A stretch of 64,000 nucleotides of DNA, from NCBI GenBank assembly GCA_030762175.1, contig CM060830.1, positions 51,271,501 through 51,335,500 of the forward strand, written 5' to 3'. Position 1 is the first letter of the stretch. The number at the start of each line of letters is the position of its first letter. Below, one piece after another: positions 21,474 to 33,489 of the stretch. The translations under genes and the position numbers were made by a program. The DNA comes from Metallyticus violacea. Lineage: Eukaryota > Arthropoda > Insecta > Mantodea > Metallyticidae. Under the pieces are notes generated by a model. That model did not search any database and was not told the origin of the DNA. It worked only from the letters and a program-made list of their open reading frames with translations.

Positions 21474-22154
21474 TTGGTGCAGGATAAATCAGCTGTCAGA
21501 GGAAAATTTGCTAAAAAGTGTCTTAATTGCCAAGGAAGGCACCAGAGTGCTCAAAATAGGTTGAGCAAAATTAAGGTTCAGTTGAAGGAGAAAGAATTGG
21601 GAGATGAATGGATGCAAAAATTTGATATAGTTCATGGGATATGGAAATATATTTTACTAAGGTTCAAAGATATGGACAAACAAGGAATGTGGGCGGGATT
21701 GAAGGAGATGAAGTCATTAGTTCTTTATAAAATAATTAAGATGAAAATGGGCCAAGAAAGATATTTAGAAATATGTAACAAGGAGGAGGAGGAAGGTATT
21801 GCATGGTTTTGGCTAGGAGTATGGAAGCTAAGAGGCCTAAGGGGGAACGTAATGCAAGGTACATGTCCCATCTGTGGGAACAATGAGAACGGAGTGCATA
21901 TTTTGTTGGAATGAGTGGAACATAACATATGGAGGAAAATGTTAAGAAGCAATGGAAATGTAGTGATCAAGAAAATGTTTTTAGATCAAGGACAGTTAAG
22001 ACAATTAGGAGAATTTCTATGGAAAATTAAGATGAAATGGAAGTGGTCAATCAAAAAAGTTTACAGCGATAAGGTAGGAAGTATTCAGAGGACTAATGAA
22101 AGTAGAGTAAAAAATACAAGGGGATGTATTATTGGGAACAGTAGAAAGGATTGA
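21474..22154 (+). pseudogene. LINE ORF2 C-terminal region with Cys/His box
   Basis: 146 open codons end in TCPICGNNENGVHILLE. The next codon is TGA where a Cys codon is expected (CPxCG...HxxxxC). The frame then resumes as EHNIWRKMLRS for 79 codons. This is the usual zinc-box and tail of APE-type LINE ORF2. Confidence 0.7.
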
Positions 22155-22370
22155 TAGAAATAGCTCAATGTTACTAATGATAAGTTAATGAAAGGAACAT
22201 GGGCTAGCAGGCATGGAGAATTTGGAAAATTGCAAATAAAGGAAGGTATTAATGCAGGTTTGTTTGGACAAGTGGCAAAGACTACATACCTTCCTTTCCT
22301 ACAATTTTATTAAAAGTTTAGAGCCTATGTTTTTATTGTATATATCTTGTAAAACAATAAAAATTGTATT

Positions 22371-23162
22371 GCATTTCGTTGCATATTTGGAAAATTGGAA
22401 ATATTGGAAATTGAAATGAATTTCATAATGAATTAGCAGCCTCTAAGGAGAAAGGAGACTGTAATTGTTTTAAATAGTAACATGTTTTTGTTTTATTCAA
22501 ACATATGAACATTTTTTAAAAAAAATGTATTTTAATATAATTAGATTTTTTTTCCTAGACATGGTTTGTGTTAATACATTTTGAAAGATATAAATACAAA
22601 AAAAAAGTATTGAAAAAAATTATTTAAAACCATAATGAATATCACATTTTCAGTTTTTTCTTCATTTCCATTGTAAATTGTTTGAAAGGTACAACATAGG
22701 GGAAAAAATTAATTGAAAGGTTATTCTTTCCCAAAGTCAAAGTTAATAAATAAATTTGTTATGATGAAAGTTAAACAACAAAACATACTTTTAGAAACAA
22801 GTCATTTTGATGTGTAAACATGTTTTGATGTTATATAATAAATAGGAAAAATTAATAAACAAAAATAAGAAATAAGGAATAAGAAATAAGTTGAAATTGG
22901 ATGAAGCATTACAAATTGAATATTGGTATTTTAACATGGTCAGACAGTATTTTTGCATTATGCAATTTTACTAGCAAGCATTCTCATTCAATAAGGTAAC
23001 TTTCTAATTAAATATTTTGTAACTTACTAATTAGCTTCAATGAAAAAGAAAATATCACAGAAAAATCTCTGAGAGTACATTGCTGTCAGCATCTATAGAT
23101 TTTAGCATGTAACATTTGACTCTAAAGTGTTAGTTCAACTCTGTCTTTCTTTTTCTTTGCAG
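22371..23162. other. Intron sequence, nothing recognised
   Basis: A/T-rich intron with poly-A and poly-T tracts; it ends in the TTTTTCTTTGCAG acceptor of the next RALGAPB exon. Confidence 0.45.
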
Positions 23163-23339
23163 GGGAGTTCAGCATTTCCAATAATCATGGTGGTAGTCTG
23201 TACAATGGGGATACTAATGCACTCTATTGGGCAGATGCTACATCTGAGATAGCATTTGTGGTACCAACACATTGTTATGAACCAGAGGTTTCACCACAGT
23301 TTGAATCTTCATTAGATGCATCTCACCCTCCTGGACAGG
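23163..23339 (+). CDS. RALGAPB: RalGAP beta subunit exon
   Basis: Acceptor CAG 23160-23162 and donor GTAAAC at 23340. The two leading bases complete the glycine codon from the previous exon. Encodes NNHGGSLYNGDTNALYWADA, then TSEIAFVVPTHCYEPEV. LYxADAxxEIAFVVP is a firm RalGAP beta signature. A Ser/Pro-rich linker begins at the 3' end. Confidence 0.94.
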
Positions 23340-23855
23340 GTAAACTAATATAATTGATAACAGCATTAAAAGTGCTTAAAGCTTTTATGCAACACAGAAC
23401 AAGGCATGCAGAATTAATTAACAATTGAAGCATTTTTCTTCAGAAATCCCTTAAGACACCTTATAAAAACCAAATTTGATAACCTCTCATGGTAATTTTA
23501 AAATGAATTCCCTTATAGTTATAGTTACAATAAGAATCTCTCCTTTGCCCAGCAAGATACACAATTGAATGAATATCTGAATGGATGTTCCCAATAAGCT
23601 GACACCTGATCCCTCCCATTTCCAGGGGAAAGTAAAATACTAGTTACACGTGACTGCCATTCAGTAAGGTTACCAGTGCCACTGGTCATGTGGCATAATC
23701 TAGCATGATGTTATTATTGTGATTATTATGTTGGTAACTTCTTCCTGGATATGGATGTGTATACACGTTCACTAAGTGCTGCAAATTGAATGATTTTCAA
23801 CCCATAATTATCTTAATATTTCTTTAAATAATAAACTGAAATAAAGTCCATAAAA
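23340..23855. other. Intron sequence, nothing recognised
   Basis: AT-rich. It may hold the 3' end of the reverse-strand piggyBac-like element, but no terminal repeat or TTAA pair could be assigned. Confidence 0.35.
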
Positions 23856-24700
23856 TAGTTCAACCTTGCCTATAAAAGTTGCATTTTGAATGATATACCT
23901 CGAAGCATAGATAGTGACAAAATGGCACATCTCTGCATTCACCACAAACCATGTACTTTTCCTTGTACGTGTCCTTTTTGTGGCATAGTGCACATTTCCA
24001 AAATGGATACAACTTTTTTCCTGTAGACAATATCTTTTTGGAAATTTTTTTTCCTTCAATCTGAGGGTGGCAGGGGTTTTAGAATATCTACCCTCTTTGT
24101 GTACAGGCCTCTGAATTTGGTAGCTTGCAATTAAGTTGCGAGCAATTGATATGCAAAAATCCAGATATGTCATTGTTTTTTGTGGGTTTAGAGCTCTCCA
24201 AATTACCAAGCAATTGTATATGGTGATATCCAACATGTGAATAAACAGTTTTTTGTACCATTTTACATTTTTTTTGTAAAGAGGGATATACTTGCAATAC
24301 CTGATCCACAAAATCAACACCATCTATATGCATATTGTATTTATGTATGATATCAGGCTTGAAAATTGCCATTTTAGTTTTGACTCTAGCTTTCCTGTAT
24401 CGTGCATCAAAATTTTGGAACTGCAATTAGATAAAGCAGTAACTACGCTTCTGTTATGCCAAACAATGTAAGTCAAAGATGGAAGCTGACGCATCTCCAC
24501 TTCCTCTCTCTTTAGAGCCTGTACTTTGGCAATCCAATATGATTTGAACGTATTTGACTTTTGAGGTCAGATCTTCTTGCACTTTATGCTCATATACGTT
24601 TGCTTCAGAGTGACTAAATCTAGGGTAAAAAACTTGGTAAAAAATCCATCGGTTGAATGTCATATGTGAGCTGTGTATGAGGCCGTATACCACAGGTTAT
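23856..24700 (-). pseudogene. piggyBac-like transposase remnant
   Basis: On the reverse strand, MHIDGVDFVDQVLQVYPSL (24395-24290 region) matches the piggyBac GVDxxDQ block. A shifted frame continues KWYKKLFIHMLDITIYNCLV, the following conserved block. Further down, another frame shows a Cys-rich C-terminal domain: WKCALCHKKD, MVCGECRDVPFC, then C, H and C residues (about 24005-23870). The first two catalytic aspartates are not recognisable. The order is correct, but at least two frameshifts break it. It is a decayed insertion in a RALGAPB intron. Confidence 0.75.
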
Positions 24701-25845
24701 ACTCCAAAAACCGTGTCTTTTTATGCTGCAATGATTTTCAGAATTCATAACCCTATCTCACCAGTTGAAACCATGATACAAACTGGGAATAACAAGTTTG
24801 TAATAATTTTGTATTCAACTTGCCTCATTAGTATTTAGCTGAAACGAAAATATTCCCAATAAACACACCCAAACATGTGATGCCAAGAACAAATTCCAGT
24901 AGCAAGTTGCTAATTTATCTATTTCACCAGCTGAAAATTGTATAGCTAACCTGAACATGCAAGCTAAGCTTATTTTGTCATGGAAATTCAATCATATGAT
25001 TCAAGCACTTCATCTACAGCCACACACGTATTGCGTATTGTATATTAAAATCTACCCTCTACAAATGATAAAAGAAGTGTGTGCAAGCGGGGTCTTTGTG
25101 TTACCACAAACATTTCAAATTTATTACTGCTGTATGTACTGGCTCAGCTAAAAGCTAGTGCTTACAATGCTTGTAAACACTACTGTTCAATGGTAATAGC
25201 ATTCAAAACAAAAGAAAGTAGAGAACTCTTTTAGTTCCGCAAAGCACAATCCAGCATGTAAAATATATTTCAATTTTTCTTTCTTTCTTTTTTCTTCTCT
25301 TTCTCCCTCTCTTTTGTTTCCCTCCATTTTGCAAATAAGTACAGTAATACTTGTAGTTGACTCATAATGGATTTATGTCCTTTAATTCAATTTTTGTTTC
25401 ATTAAAGTATGATTAAAAAAAAAAGCAAAATATAAAAATTTGTTCTGTAGTGCAGAAATTTAAATTGCGGACCATTTAAATGCCTAGATCTGTTTATTGG
25501 GTATCCGGGAACAGTCAGTTCAGGGTTTAAATGGCCATCGGGCAACGGGTTAATGGCCTGAATGAATCACTGGAGCTATTTAGGAATTACATGAAATGAA
25601 TTTGTGGTTGGTTAAATAGTGTGTCCAGATTTATATCAATAAAAAAGAGAAAGGAAGTCTTCAAAAGGAGGACTTTGAAAAAAGAGGACAAAATATCCAT
25701 TTAAGTATATGATTATATTATATTTAAAATTGTCTATATCTATTTTAAACAAAATATTTATAATAAATCTTACAAATTCTAGCTACATATGAAAGCAAAG
25801 GAAAACATAAGGCTAAATATTACATTGTCAAAAAATAAAAAGGCA
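24701..25845. other. Intron sequence, nothing recognised
   Basis: Open frames at 24653-24838 and 24957-25151 have no recognisable content. Confidence 0.35.
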
Positions 25846-26005
25846 GCTTGAAATATAAATTTAATATTAATTTGTAATGTGTTTCAGTTAGGTTTTGAAT
25901 TCACAAATTTTAATTCAGCTTCAAAGCTTGAAATATAAACTTAATATTACTTTGTAATGTGTTTCAGTTAGGTTTCGAATTCACAAATTTTAATTAAGCT
26001 TCAAA
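25846..26005. repeat. 80-bp tandem duplication
   Basis: Units 25846-25925 and 25926-26005 (GCTTGAAATATAAA...TTCAGTTAGGTTT) differ at a handful of bases. Confidence 0.85.
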
Positions 26006-26786
26006 TTCATTTCTTCATTTTCTGAGCACAAGATATTTGCTCTCTAGAGCATCAATAACTTACATTGCCATTTTGAATGCATAGATGGTAATATATATAA
26101 CCAACTTTAGAACCATGTGTTTGAGAACAAAATACAGAACACTTCATGCATGCAAAGTAGAATGGGCAGATTGTGAGAATGCAGAAAATAAATTTGATCT
26201 GCTTAGATCACTCAATTTACTAGCTATTTGTAAGCAAAGAGTATAATATTCTGTTGCTGTTGCTGCCATCTATAGGAAAATTATTTTTAAAAAGGTGTCA
26301 AAATTTCACACATACTTGTTATAAAAAGGATGACATTTCATAATTTTTAAAAAATTTCCTGAACCTCGGACTACGATATAAAAAGGAAAACATGCAAAAG
26401 GGGATGTTTGATCACCTTACTTTATGAATTCATTTTCCATTGTACCTAAACTGAGCACGAAAAATTCATGAAGGTAACATGTCTCATCCCGGGCTTGACT
26501 TTTGAGTGAAGAGTAAACACATGTGCAATGGTTTTTGACTGCATAAAGTGAAACAGATAATCTTACTATAAGTGAATTTACAAGAGTAGAAAAATATTCT
26601 TGTGAGTAATTACTTGATCATGGAGCTATTTAAATTCACTTAATAAACAATATTGCAGTTGAATTCAATAAGAAAAATAAAATCAAATTATAATAAATAA
26701 ACTAAAACTCAAGGTATTTTTGAGTTCTTGCTTTTAAATTTGCCATTCATTTGAGAGATTTTACATATGCAAAGGATGGTGATTCT
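26006..26786. other. Intron sequence, nothing recognised
   Basis: AT-rich sequence between the 80-bp duplication and SINE family B. Confidence 0.4.
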
Positions 26787-26797
26787 AATCATGCTTA

Positions 26798-27055
26798 CCC
26801 TCACAGGTAGCTGAGGTTGTTAAGGGAGTGGTAGGTCTGGGATTCAATTCTTGCCAGGACAGTCTTTCCTAATTGAGGTTTTTTCCAGGTTTTCCTTGTA
26901 GCAAATGTCAGGGAGGTAGCCTAAACTTAGGCCTGGAATGTTTCCTTCCTATAAAAAAAATCCTTTCTCAGTTTATCATTTCATCTCATGTATCGTCAGT
27001 GTCCATTGCCTGTGGTGCCTCAATAGTAAAAACGGCTGTTAAACACTATTAAAAA
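26798..27055 (+). mobile_element. SINE family B, full length, 11-bp TSD
   Basis: AATCATGCTTA at 26787-26797 and 27056-27066 flanks it. The head has box A-like GGTAGCTGAGGTTGTTAAGG and box B-like GGGATTCAATTCTTGCC, so it is probably tRNA-derived. The 3' end GGTGCCTCAATAGTAAAAAC is shared with the fragments at 3668-3722 and 48136-48298. Confidence 0.8.
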
Positions 27056-27224
27056 AATCATGCTTAATTAAAAATTCAGAATTTTTGCTAGTGTAAATAC
27101 TGTATAACTGAATTGTTTCTGGTATCCAGGTTCATATGGAAAAAACATCATTCTTGATAATTGCCTCTCAACCTTCCCATCCTTGTTGAATTAAACGTAA
27201 AACTTCTAAAATCATGTCAATATA

Positions 27225-27500
27225 TTAAACTCTCTTGACGTTTCACATTAAAACTTTTTTATTAAAAAGTAAGTTGGGACTAGTTTCGTGAGTCACTTGC
27301 TCACATTGTCAACCAATTGACGATTAATGGATCTCTTCAAGCAGGATGTATACTTGGCTGTGTGCGCTCTGGTGGTCTGTTGATGAACCTGTACAATATG
27401 TTGTCTGCTTCTGGTATATCAAAATTCATAAGTCTATGTTCATATTTTTTATATAAATCCATCCTTGTTACAGTATTTGTCGTAGAAAATAATAATTAAT
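27225..27500 (-). mobile_element. Penelope-like 3' end fragment
   Basis: On the reverse strand the frame reads YKKYEHRLMNFDIPEADNIL then RFINRPPE. This corresponds to the endonuclease tail HRDHLMNFDINGE at 54520-54560 and KYRDKFMNFYISEDENI at 32100-32040. It ends near 27225 in a pLTR-like segment (ACTCTCTTGACGTTTCACAT). Confidence 0.6.
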
Positions 27501-29868
27501 ATGTTTGTTTTACAAAATTTATCTATTTTTTCCACTGCTTTAGTTGTACCTAAGAAATTGCCAGGTCATTCAGCTACACTATGCACAGTTGACCATTACA
27601 AATATACTTAAGTAGATAGAATTACATAGAATTTAAAATGAAATAGTAAATAGCATAATGATACATCATTACATTATACATATTGTGTATACATTACATT
27701 ATATAGTGAGGTTATTTCAGTTATAAGCCAGCAGAGCACAGCTACATTCTAGCAGAAGCCAGTCACCTGTATAATGCATGTGTAGATATGAGCTGTAGTT
27801 GGCTTGAGGGAGGCTTTTCAGTAAGTGGTTGTGCATTCATGTGTTACTCAGTGCTTTCATTCTGTGTAAAGTGTGTGATAATTTTTCTTCATCAGTTTTG
27901 TAATTATATAAATATGGTCTTGAAAAATAGGTTTTTATGTAAAATACATATGTGAAAATGGATTCTTGCTGGGAAGTACTAGTAGTAATGGTGGTGGTGG
28001 TGAAGGCGGCAGTGGTATTTGCAAGAAAATATCCTGACAATCAATTATATTCCAGCAGAGAAACTGTTTGCCAACTTGTTTAAAAGTAATAAGAGATAGG
28101 ATGTCTCAATGATGACCACCATGATCTTATGAAAGAAAAGTAAGATGAAATACTGGAATTTCCTATACAGATACCAGCTACATACTGTCACTGAGAGGCA
28201 TCATTTTCACTATCTCATATTATACAAGTTAGTGCTTATTATTATCAGTTTTAAATACAGTATTAAATTAATGCTTTCAGTAAAAATATAAACATTAAAA
28301 TAAAAAATACTAACTTTGCACTTGGCAAATCTATCCTCCCTTTTTCCTTTTGTAGCAGCTGCACTTTCCTAGTAAGCACCTTGTTAAGGCAGCCTGTAAC
28401 TCAAATAACCTCTACATATTATGTGTACATTATTAGATAATAAACTAACTACTCTAGTCACACAGCACTATTATCAGTAATATGTTATTGCTGAATTTTA
28501 ATGATGGACACAACAGTGTAAGAGACACAGACCTTTTTCTTATTTTATTTTAATCACAATATCATATACATTTTTCAGATTCACCAGTAATTTAATCACT
28601 TTAGGGATTATTAATACTACTGCATAATGTCAGCCTTACAATAAAATTATTATCTGCACATTGTTTTAAGTATAAATGACTTTTATTTCAACAAATCTTG
28701 CTTCACTGTGCATTAACTTTTACAAATTATCTTGGAGTGCTTGTTTTCCTTTTTTCTTTTAGGACGTTATACAATTAATGCCTTTGTTGTATATCTATAG
28801 ATCATACTTCCCACTGACTCCTATTGCACTAATGTCTCATCAAAATACACTTATTTAATTAATCACTTACTTCCGCCACTTTTTTCTCATCTTCCCTACC
28901 CAGTTAAAACTTTTTCTACCATTTCCAAAAGTTTTTAATATCATATCACAACATGCTAACAGTATATTGCTCCTTTTTCACTTTTAAATCAATTAACACT
29001 ATTATCCTGTTCTCTCCCAGGCCCACCCTCCCTTTCCCTTCTATTATTTCCTAATTCTTCTATATAAAGTGCTCTAATTTCACCTGTGTCCTTGTGATCC
29101 TTCTATCTTCATCCTCTTCATCCTTCTATCTTCATCCTCTATTTAAAAAATACTCCCTGATGGCGATGTCACCATACTCCATTCACCTGTGCCTTTCCAA
29201 ACTCCCATTCCGTCCTTCTGCCCTGCCATCCACTGTCCAGCTGAAGTACCCGTTCCCCTGCTCACCACCAAACATTCTTCCTCACACAGCTGTTGTGGGG
29301 TTGGGACTGCTCGGTTGTGACATCTTCCGTGGAGGCATGCTCATGCACCTCTCTCCCTCAACCATCTGCTGGTTGTTGTCCTTTCTTCTCTCCTCTCTTC
29401 ACCTCTGGCTGATGTTCCTTGACCCTGTTGCTGCATCATCAAAATTTGTTTTAAGTATACACAGGTGCATTACCATAACAATTCTTAAACATATGTTTAT
29501 TGTAGCAGAAAAAAAGGTTTAAGAAGTACACAACACGTATGCATTTGCACAAAAAACAGTTGTATAACATAAATAAAATTGAAATACTGTCTACATGGTG
29601 GTTAGAGTATATGGATATTGGTAATTCAAATCAAATACTGTAACATCATTTGCATATTCTTGGAGCTGTACCAAAGAAGAAAAAAAAGTTCTGGTGATTG
29701 AAAAACCAACAAAAACAACAATAATAAAGTTAATTATCAAATGCAGATAAATAATATAGTAAATACATTATGATGAAAACAAAAGAAGGTTACAGAATAT
29801 TTATGTAAAGCTCCAAAATGTTACAGACGTTTAAATATACTCTTTATTTCTCTTTTTTCCATTTTAAG
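27501..29868. other. Intron sequence; pyrimidine-rich tract at 28860-29440
   Basis: Mostly AT-rich with no recognised element. From about 28860 to 29440 the + strand is strongly C/T-rich, with a 142-codon frame (29094-29522) whose Ser/Leu/Pro-rich product looks like a by-product of composition. A similar C/T-rich stretch is at 3780-4020. Both may be LINE 5' regions in reverse orientation, but I cannot show it. Confidence 0.35.
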
Positions 29869-30105
29869 GCTGGTATGAGCGTAGTGTATCAGATAGTGCA
29901 GGTAGTGGGGGACGAGCAGGAGAGAAACCACGGACCTTATCATTGGACCTTGACAAATCATCAGCTTCCTCACCTGGTAGCACCAGTAATGGATCTGGTC
30001 GTCGTCGGGCTGGTGCTGTGAGACATAATATACCTTCCCACACAAACACTAAGGTGATGGTATTCTGGACTGAAAGTTTTGAAGACCAGTTGCAGCTCCC
30101 ATTGA
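29869..30105 (+). CDS. RALGAPB: RalGAP beta subunit exon
   Basis: Acceptor TTTTAAG ends at 29868 and donor GTAAGT begins at 30106. GC completes the glycine codon. Encodes a Ser/Gly/Arg-rich linker (KPRTLSLDLDKSSASSPGS, GSGRRRAGAVRHN) and then VMVFWTESFEDQLQLPLS. The linker is the expected low-conservation insert and VxVxWxExxxD..xPLS is the following conserved strand of the family. RKPRTLSLD-type sequence is a plausible basophilic kinase site. Confidence 0.92.
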
Positions 30106-30612
30106 GTAAGTTTTTCTTTTTAAATATATTATTATCTTTGCTAACATAAACATAAACCCGTACAATAATCCTCTATAAATAATTTTGTCACCTGTGTGAT
30201 TGAATTGGTCACTTCCTTGATTAGAAGATAGGGCCAGGTGTTTAAATCATATACGGCTGAGTTTTATTTGCAGCTTATAAACTGTATTTATTTATTTTAT
30301 GAAACATATTATGTTATCATGAAGCACCATAAAATGTCTTTATTTTTAATAATCAAATTCTCAGAAATATGTATATTTACTTTCCATGTACAGTTCTAAA
30401 TTTCAACAAAAGGTTTAACAAAATTAGGTCTATAAACTATGTTTGCAACTTTTCAGCAATTTCATTTAAAACAAACTTAAACACAGGACATTAAGACACC
30501 AAAAAACATTTTGTTTTAAAAGGGTCACCTATAAACTTGCATAAAGCAAATTCGTGTAGGTGACAGCTGTGGCTCACAGCAGCATAAATCCAGGTTGCAC
30601 ATCTTTACTACT
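30106..30612. other. Intron sequence, nothing recognised
   Basis: AT-rich intron up to the nested SINE pair. Confidence 0.4.
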
Positions 30613-31167
30613 GGTAGGTCCCAGTGGTGTAGTGATAACCATATGTGCCTCATTGACCCAATTTATTGATTTGGTCTCTTTATGAATGCTCTTTAAAATC
30701 TCAGGTCATCAGCCTTCCATTCAATTCAGAGCTTAAAACTGCCAATAAATTTTGTTCAGAGGCCTCTTCTTTTAGACTTAAGATTCTTTTACATGCTGTA
30801 AATTTATGACTTGGAACCTACAGCTTTCTTCCCTTTTAAAGGAAGCCATACTTAGGATTTTTATGTCTGAAAAAATCCATCAACCATGGCTGGGATTGAA
30901 CCGTAATCTTGGATCTATAAGGCAAGTATGGTTACCACTAGACCATCAGAACCAACCCCTTGGAACCCAAGGTTGTGGTTCCAAACCTAGAATTAATAGA
31001 TTTTTAGGGTGTATGGATTCCTTCAGAAGGGAAGTAAAGCAATTGGTCACATGTCATAGATTTACCCCCTGTAAGAAGAGGACTCAGAGCAAAATTTACC
31101 AGACATTTCATGCCCTGAATTAAAAGGGATCTAATGACCAAAGATGTTAAAGAGCATCCTTAAATAA
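30613..31167 (+). mobile_element. SINE family A, split by a second SINE A
   Basis: The + strand head GGTCCCAGTGGTGTAGTGAT (30617-30636) stops at about 30664. It resumes at about 30956 with GGTTGTGGTTCCAAACC (box B) and the SINE body through GATGTTAAAGAGCATCC. A reverse-oriented SINE A occupies the gap. The outer copy is more diverged than the inner, as expected for its greater age. Confidence 0.7.
30665..30955 (-). mobile_element. SINE family A inserted inside another SINE A
   Basis: Reversed, it shows the box A-like CTAGTGGTAACCATACTTGCC, the anticodon-like loop and a mutated box B (GATTACGGTTCAATCCC), plus the shared body (GCTCTTTAAAATCTCAGGTC on the + strand). It is one of five copies in the window. 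Confidence 0.7.
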
Positions 31168-31804
31168 ACCTAATAATTATGTCATTTATTGAACTATATG
31201 ATTTGTCATATAGTTCAATGTAGCTCATCCACTACAAAAAAATATAACTCAGAAATTAAAGGAAAAGGGAAAATGAACATAACAGCAGCTCGCAAAATAC
31301 AGAATAGAGAATGTAGTATTTAACAAAAAATACAGAGATGACTAGGCAAGCAGTATAGAACAAAGTATGATTATGTTGTAGAAAAAATAGAAGCGAAGTC
31401 CCAGCAAAGAAATTTGCCAGACCTGTTTACATAAGCAATCATATACTCCTTAACTCTCTTCTGACTCTGAACAGAACTAACAACACTCTGATCAATGCTT
31501 TTAACCACAACCCAACTTTAAGCCCCTATTTAAGTAGGACTGTATCCCAAAATTTTTACATTATCATGATTTTTAAGGTGCATCTACATAATTTAAGCCT
31601 TTAAGAATAATTTTTGTGTAGGCAGTGTTCTTCCCAGAAGCTTACATTTTTCCTGGCAACTGTATCTAACTGGAAGTAATTATTTCATAATGTATTCCAT
31701 CATACTTAATTGACAAGTTATGTGGTTGCTGGCTGTTTTTACCAGTTATGTTCGATTCATGTCCTGTGACTATGCCTGTATAATGTCCATTGGTGCAGTC
31801 TAGT
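31168..31804. other. Intron sequence, nothing recognised
   Basis: Starts with a small inverted repeat (TTGAACTATATGATTTGTCA and TCATATAGTTCAATG, 31188-31220), otherwise AT-rich with nothing recognised. Confidence 0.4.
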
Positions 31805-31816
31805 ATATGGAGCAAT

Positions 31817-32267
31817 TTGAAATTTGAAATGCTAATTGGAACTCGTACAGTGAAGTTAATCATATAATTAAGTCATTGTATGATTGGGTTGAACTACGCA
31901 CTCTTATTGGCTCCACATACTTGTTTAAACGTAGAACATGTTTCACAGACCATTGTCGTATCCTCTGTTAACATTCAATAATGGATAATTCGTTTTGGTC
32001 TGGGATGTATATTTTGCTCTGGTGGAGGTGTGATGAACTTGAACCTTATGTTTTCATCCTCAGAAATGTAAAAGTTCATAAATTTGTCTCTGTATTTATA
32101 AATGTAGATTTTCTCCCATGTTCCTAACTCTGTAAGTCCTTGAACTGATTTTAATAATTTTTTATTTTCTGGACAGAAAACCATGACATAATGAAGAAAG
32201 AAAAATTATTAATTTTAACAGGAATCAATAAGAGTGTATAGTGTGACTCAATCATTCAATGATCTTA
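31817..32267 (-). mobile_element. 5'-truncated Penelope-like insertion with 12-bp TSD
   Basis: The perfect repeat ATATGGAGCAAT lies at 31805-31816 and 32268-32279. The insert has palindrome-family ends (GCTAATTGGAACTCGTACAG at the left and the reversed GACTCAATCATTCAATGATC at the right). In the middle is a reverse-strand endonuclease tail ending LGTWEKIYIYKYRDKFMNF. It directly links the palindromic end sequences to Penelope coding sequence. Confidence 0.8.
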
Positions 32268-32279
32268 ATATGGAGCAAT

Positions 32280-32470
32280 GTTAAGTGTTTGATTCTTAAT
32301 GTAAAATTTACTAATTTTTCTTAAATAATGTCCTTGGCTTCTATATGTGACAAACAAAAACAACAACAGCAACAACAACAACAATCTTTACTACTGCTAA
32401 TCTGAATGTAGATTACAAGTTCCTACAATCTTAATAACAAAAATTAACACTCATATATGCTTGGCTGAAT
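32280..32470. other. Intron sequence with (CAA)n-type tract
   Basis: Contains AACAACAACAGCAACAACAA at about 32350-32380; nothing else recognised. Confidence 0.5.
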
Positions 32471-32930
32471 ATAAAAGAGAGAAGAGGGAAGGAATTTAAT
32501 AAAAATATCACAGTACACATTATATAAGAGAAAAATAAATTGTTCTGGTTTTCATGGCAGCAAACCCTCAACACTTCTTTGTACTATGATGCCAATTCTG
32601 GCTGGCACCATGACCCATCATATGAATTATACTTAAGATCACAGGAGATTGGTTATGCTTTTGTTTTATGGTGAACACAGAGCCAATAGTATTTATTATA
32701 AAAGAGAGAAGAGGGAAGGAATTTAATAATAATATCACAGTACACATTATATAAGAGAAAAACAAATTGTTCTGGTTTTCAATGACAGCAAACCCTCAAC
32801 ATTTCTCTATACTATGATACCAATTCTGGCTGGCACCATGACCCCATCATATGAAACATACTTAAGATCACAGGAGATTGGTTTGTATGCTTTTGTTTTA
32901 TGGTGAACACAGAGCCAATAGTATTTATAT
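32471..32930. repeat. About 228-bp tandem duplication
   Basis: ATAAAAGAGAGAAGAGGGAA begins at 32471 and again at 32698. The two units (ending at ...GAGCCAATAGTATTTAT) are highly similar over their length. No protein or known element is recognised. Confidence 0.85.
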
Positions 32931-33489
32931 TCAATAGTTTTCATTTTACCTACTACAGCACAGTAATGCACAGAAGGCTAAGCTAGCAGAAGCATTGGAA
33001 ACAAGACTACCAATCCCCTCTCCCTGGACGGGTTACCACACTGAACACAAATGTATATTTCTGTACCAAGCTTAAATCACCCATCCTGCAGCAAGTTGAT
33101 GAATATGACATGACATTCAATAACAATTATACCTATGATGTGATGATAAAATCAAAATTATTTAAAGTGAAATAGCTTTGAATGTATGTATATAATTAAT
33201 AGTTAAATTAATGGTGTAATTGTTTGATTTCACAGCAACTAAATACCTTTGGATGGTTGTTATAATTTAAGCTTTTCTACTACATTATACCAAAACATAT
33301 GTTACTCTGTAGTGTAATTGGGTTACTTTGAGAAATAGTGTGATAATGCATTAAAATAAAGTAAAAAAAAATTGCTGCAAACTCCATTTAATACTTACTG
33401 AAAACTTAGATATAAAAAAAAATGGGTGGGCAACTTCCACGCTTATTTTTCCAACTTTTGTTGCTCATTAATATACTATTTCACTTATG
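32931..33489. other. Intron sequence, nothing recognised
   Basis: AT-rich, no recognised feature. Confidence 0.4.

Larger units (their letters stand above)
17600..22370 (+). mobile_element. Non-LTR retrotransposon (APE-type LINE), about 4.8 kb, degraded
   Basis: Parts in order: an ORF1-like segment with an NPGP motif (17712-18128); an APE endonuclease with ILVETWLEEDA (about 18903) and its C-terminal SVVDYVISSKDLLPV (about 19448); RT fingers WRVAIIQPIYKGKG, NNYRGIALLSNLG and LSPMQSGFRKSRRTTDN (20350-20570); palm FIDLEKVYN; SPILFNLFIDDIMD; a mutated motif C; thumb pieces to about 21340; and a C-terminal Cys/His box CPICGNNENGVHILLE (about 21866-21914). Stops and shifts are spread through it. 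It is in the RALGAPB intron in the same orientation as the gene. The boundaries are estimates and no TSD was found. Confidence 0.8.

Noticed and set aside
29094..29522. 142-codon + strand frame rich in Ser, Leu and Pro
   Set aside because: The region is C/T-rich so stops are rare by composition; no motif and no splice or start context were seen.
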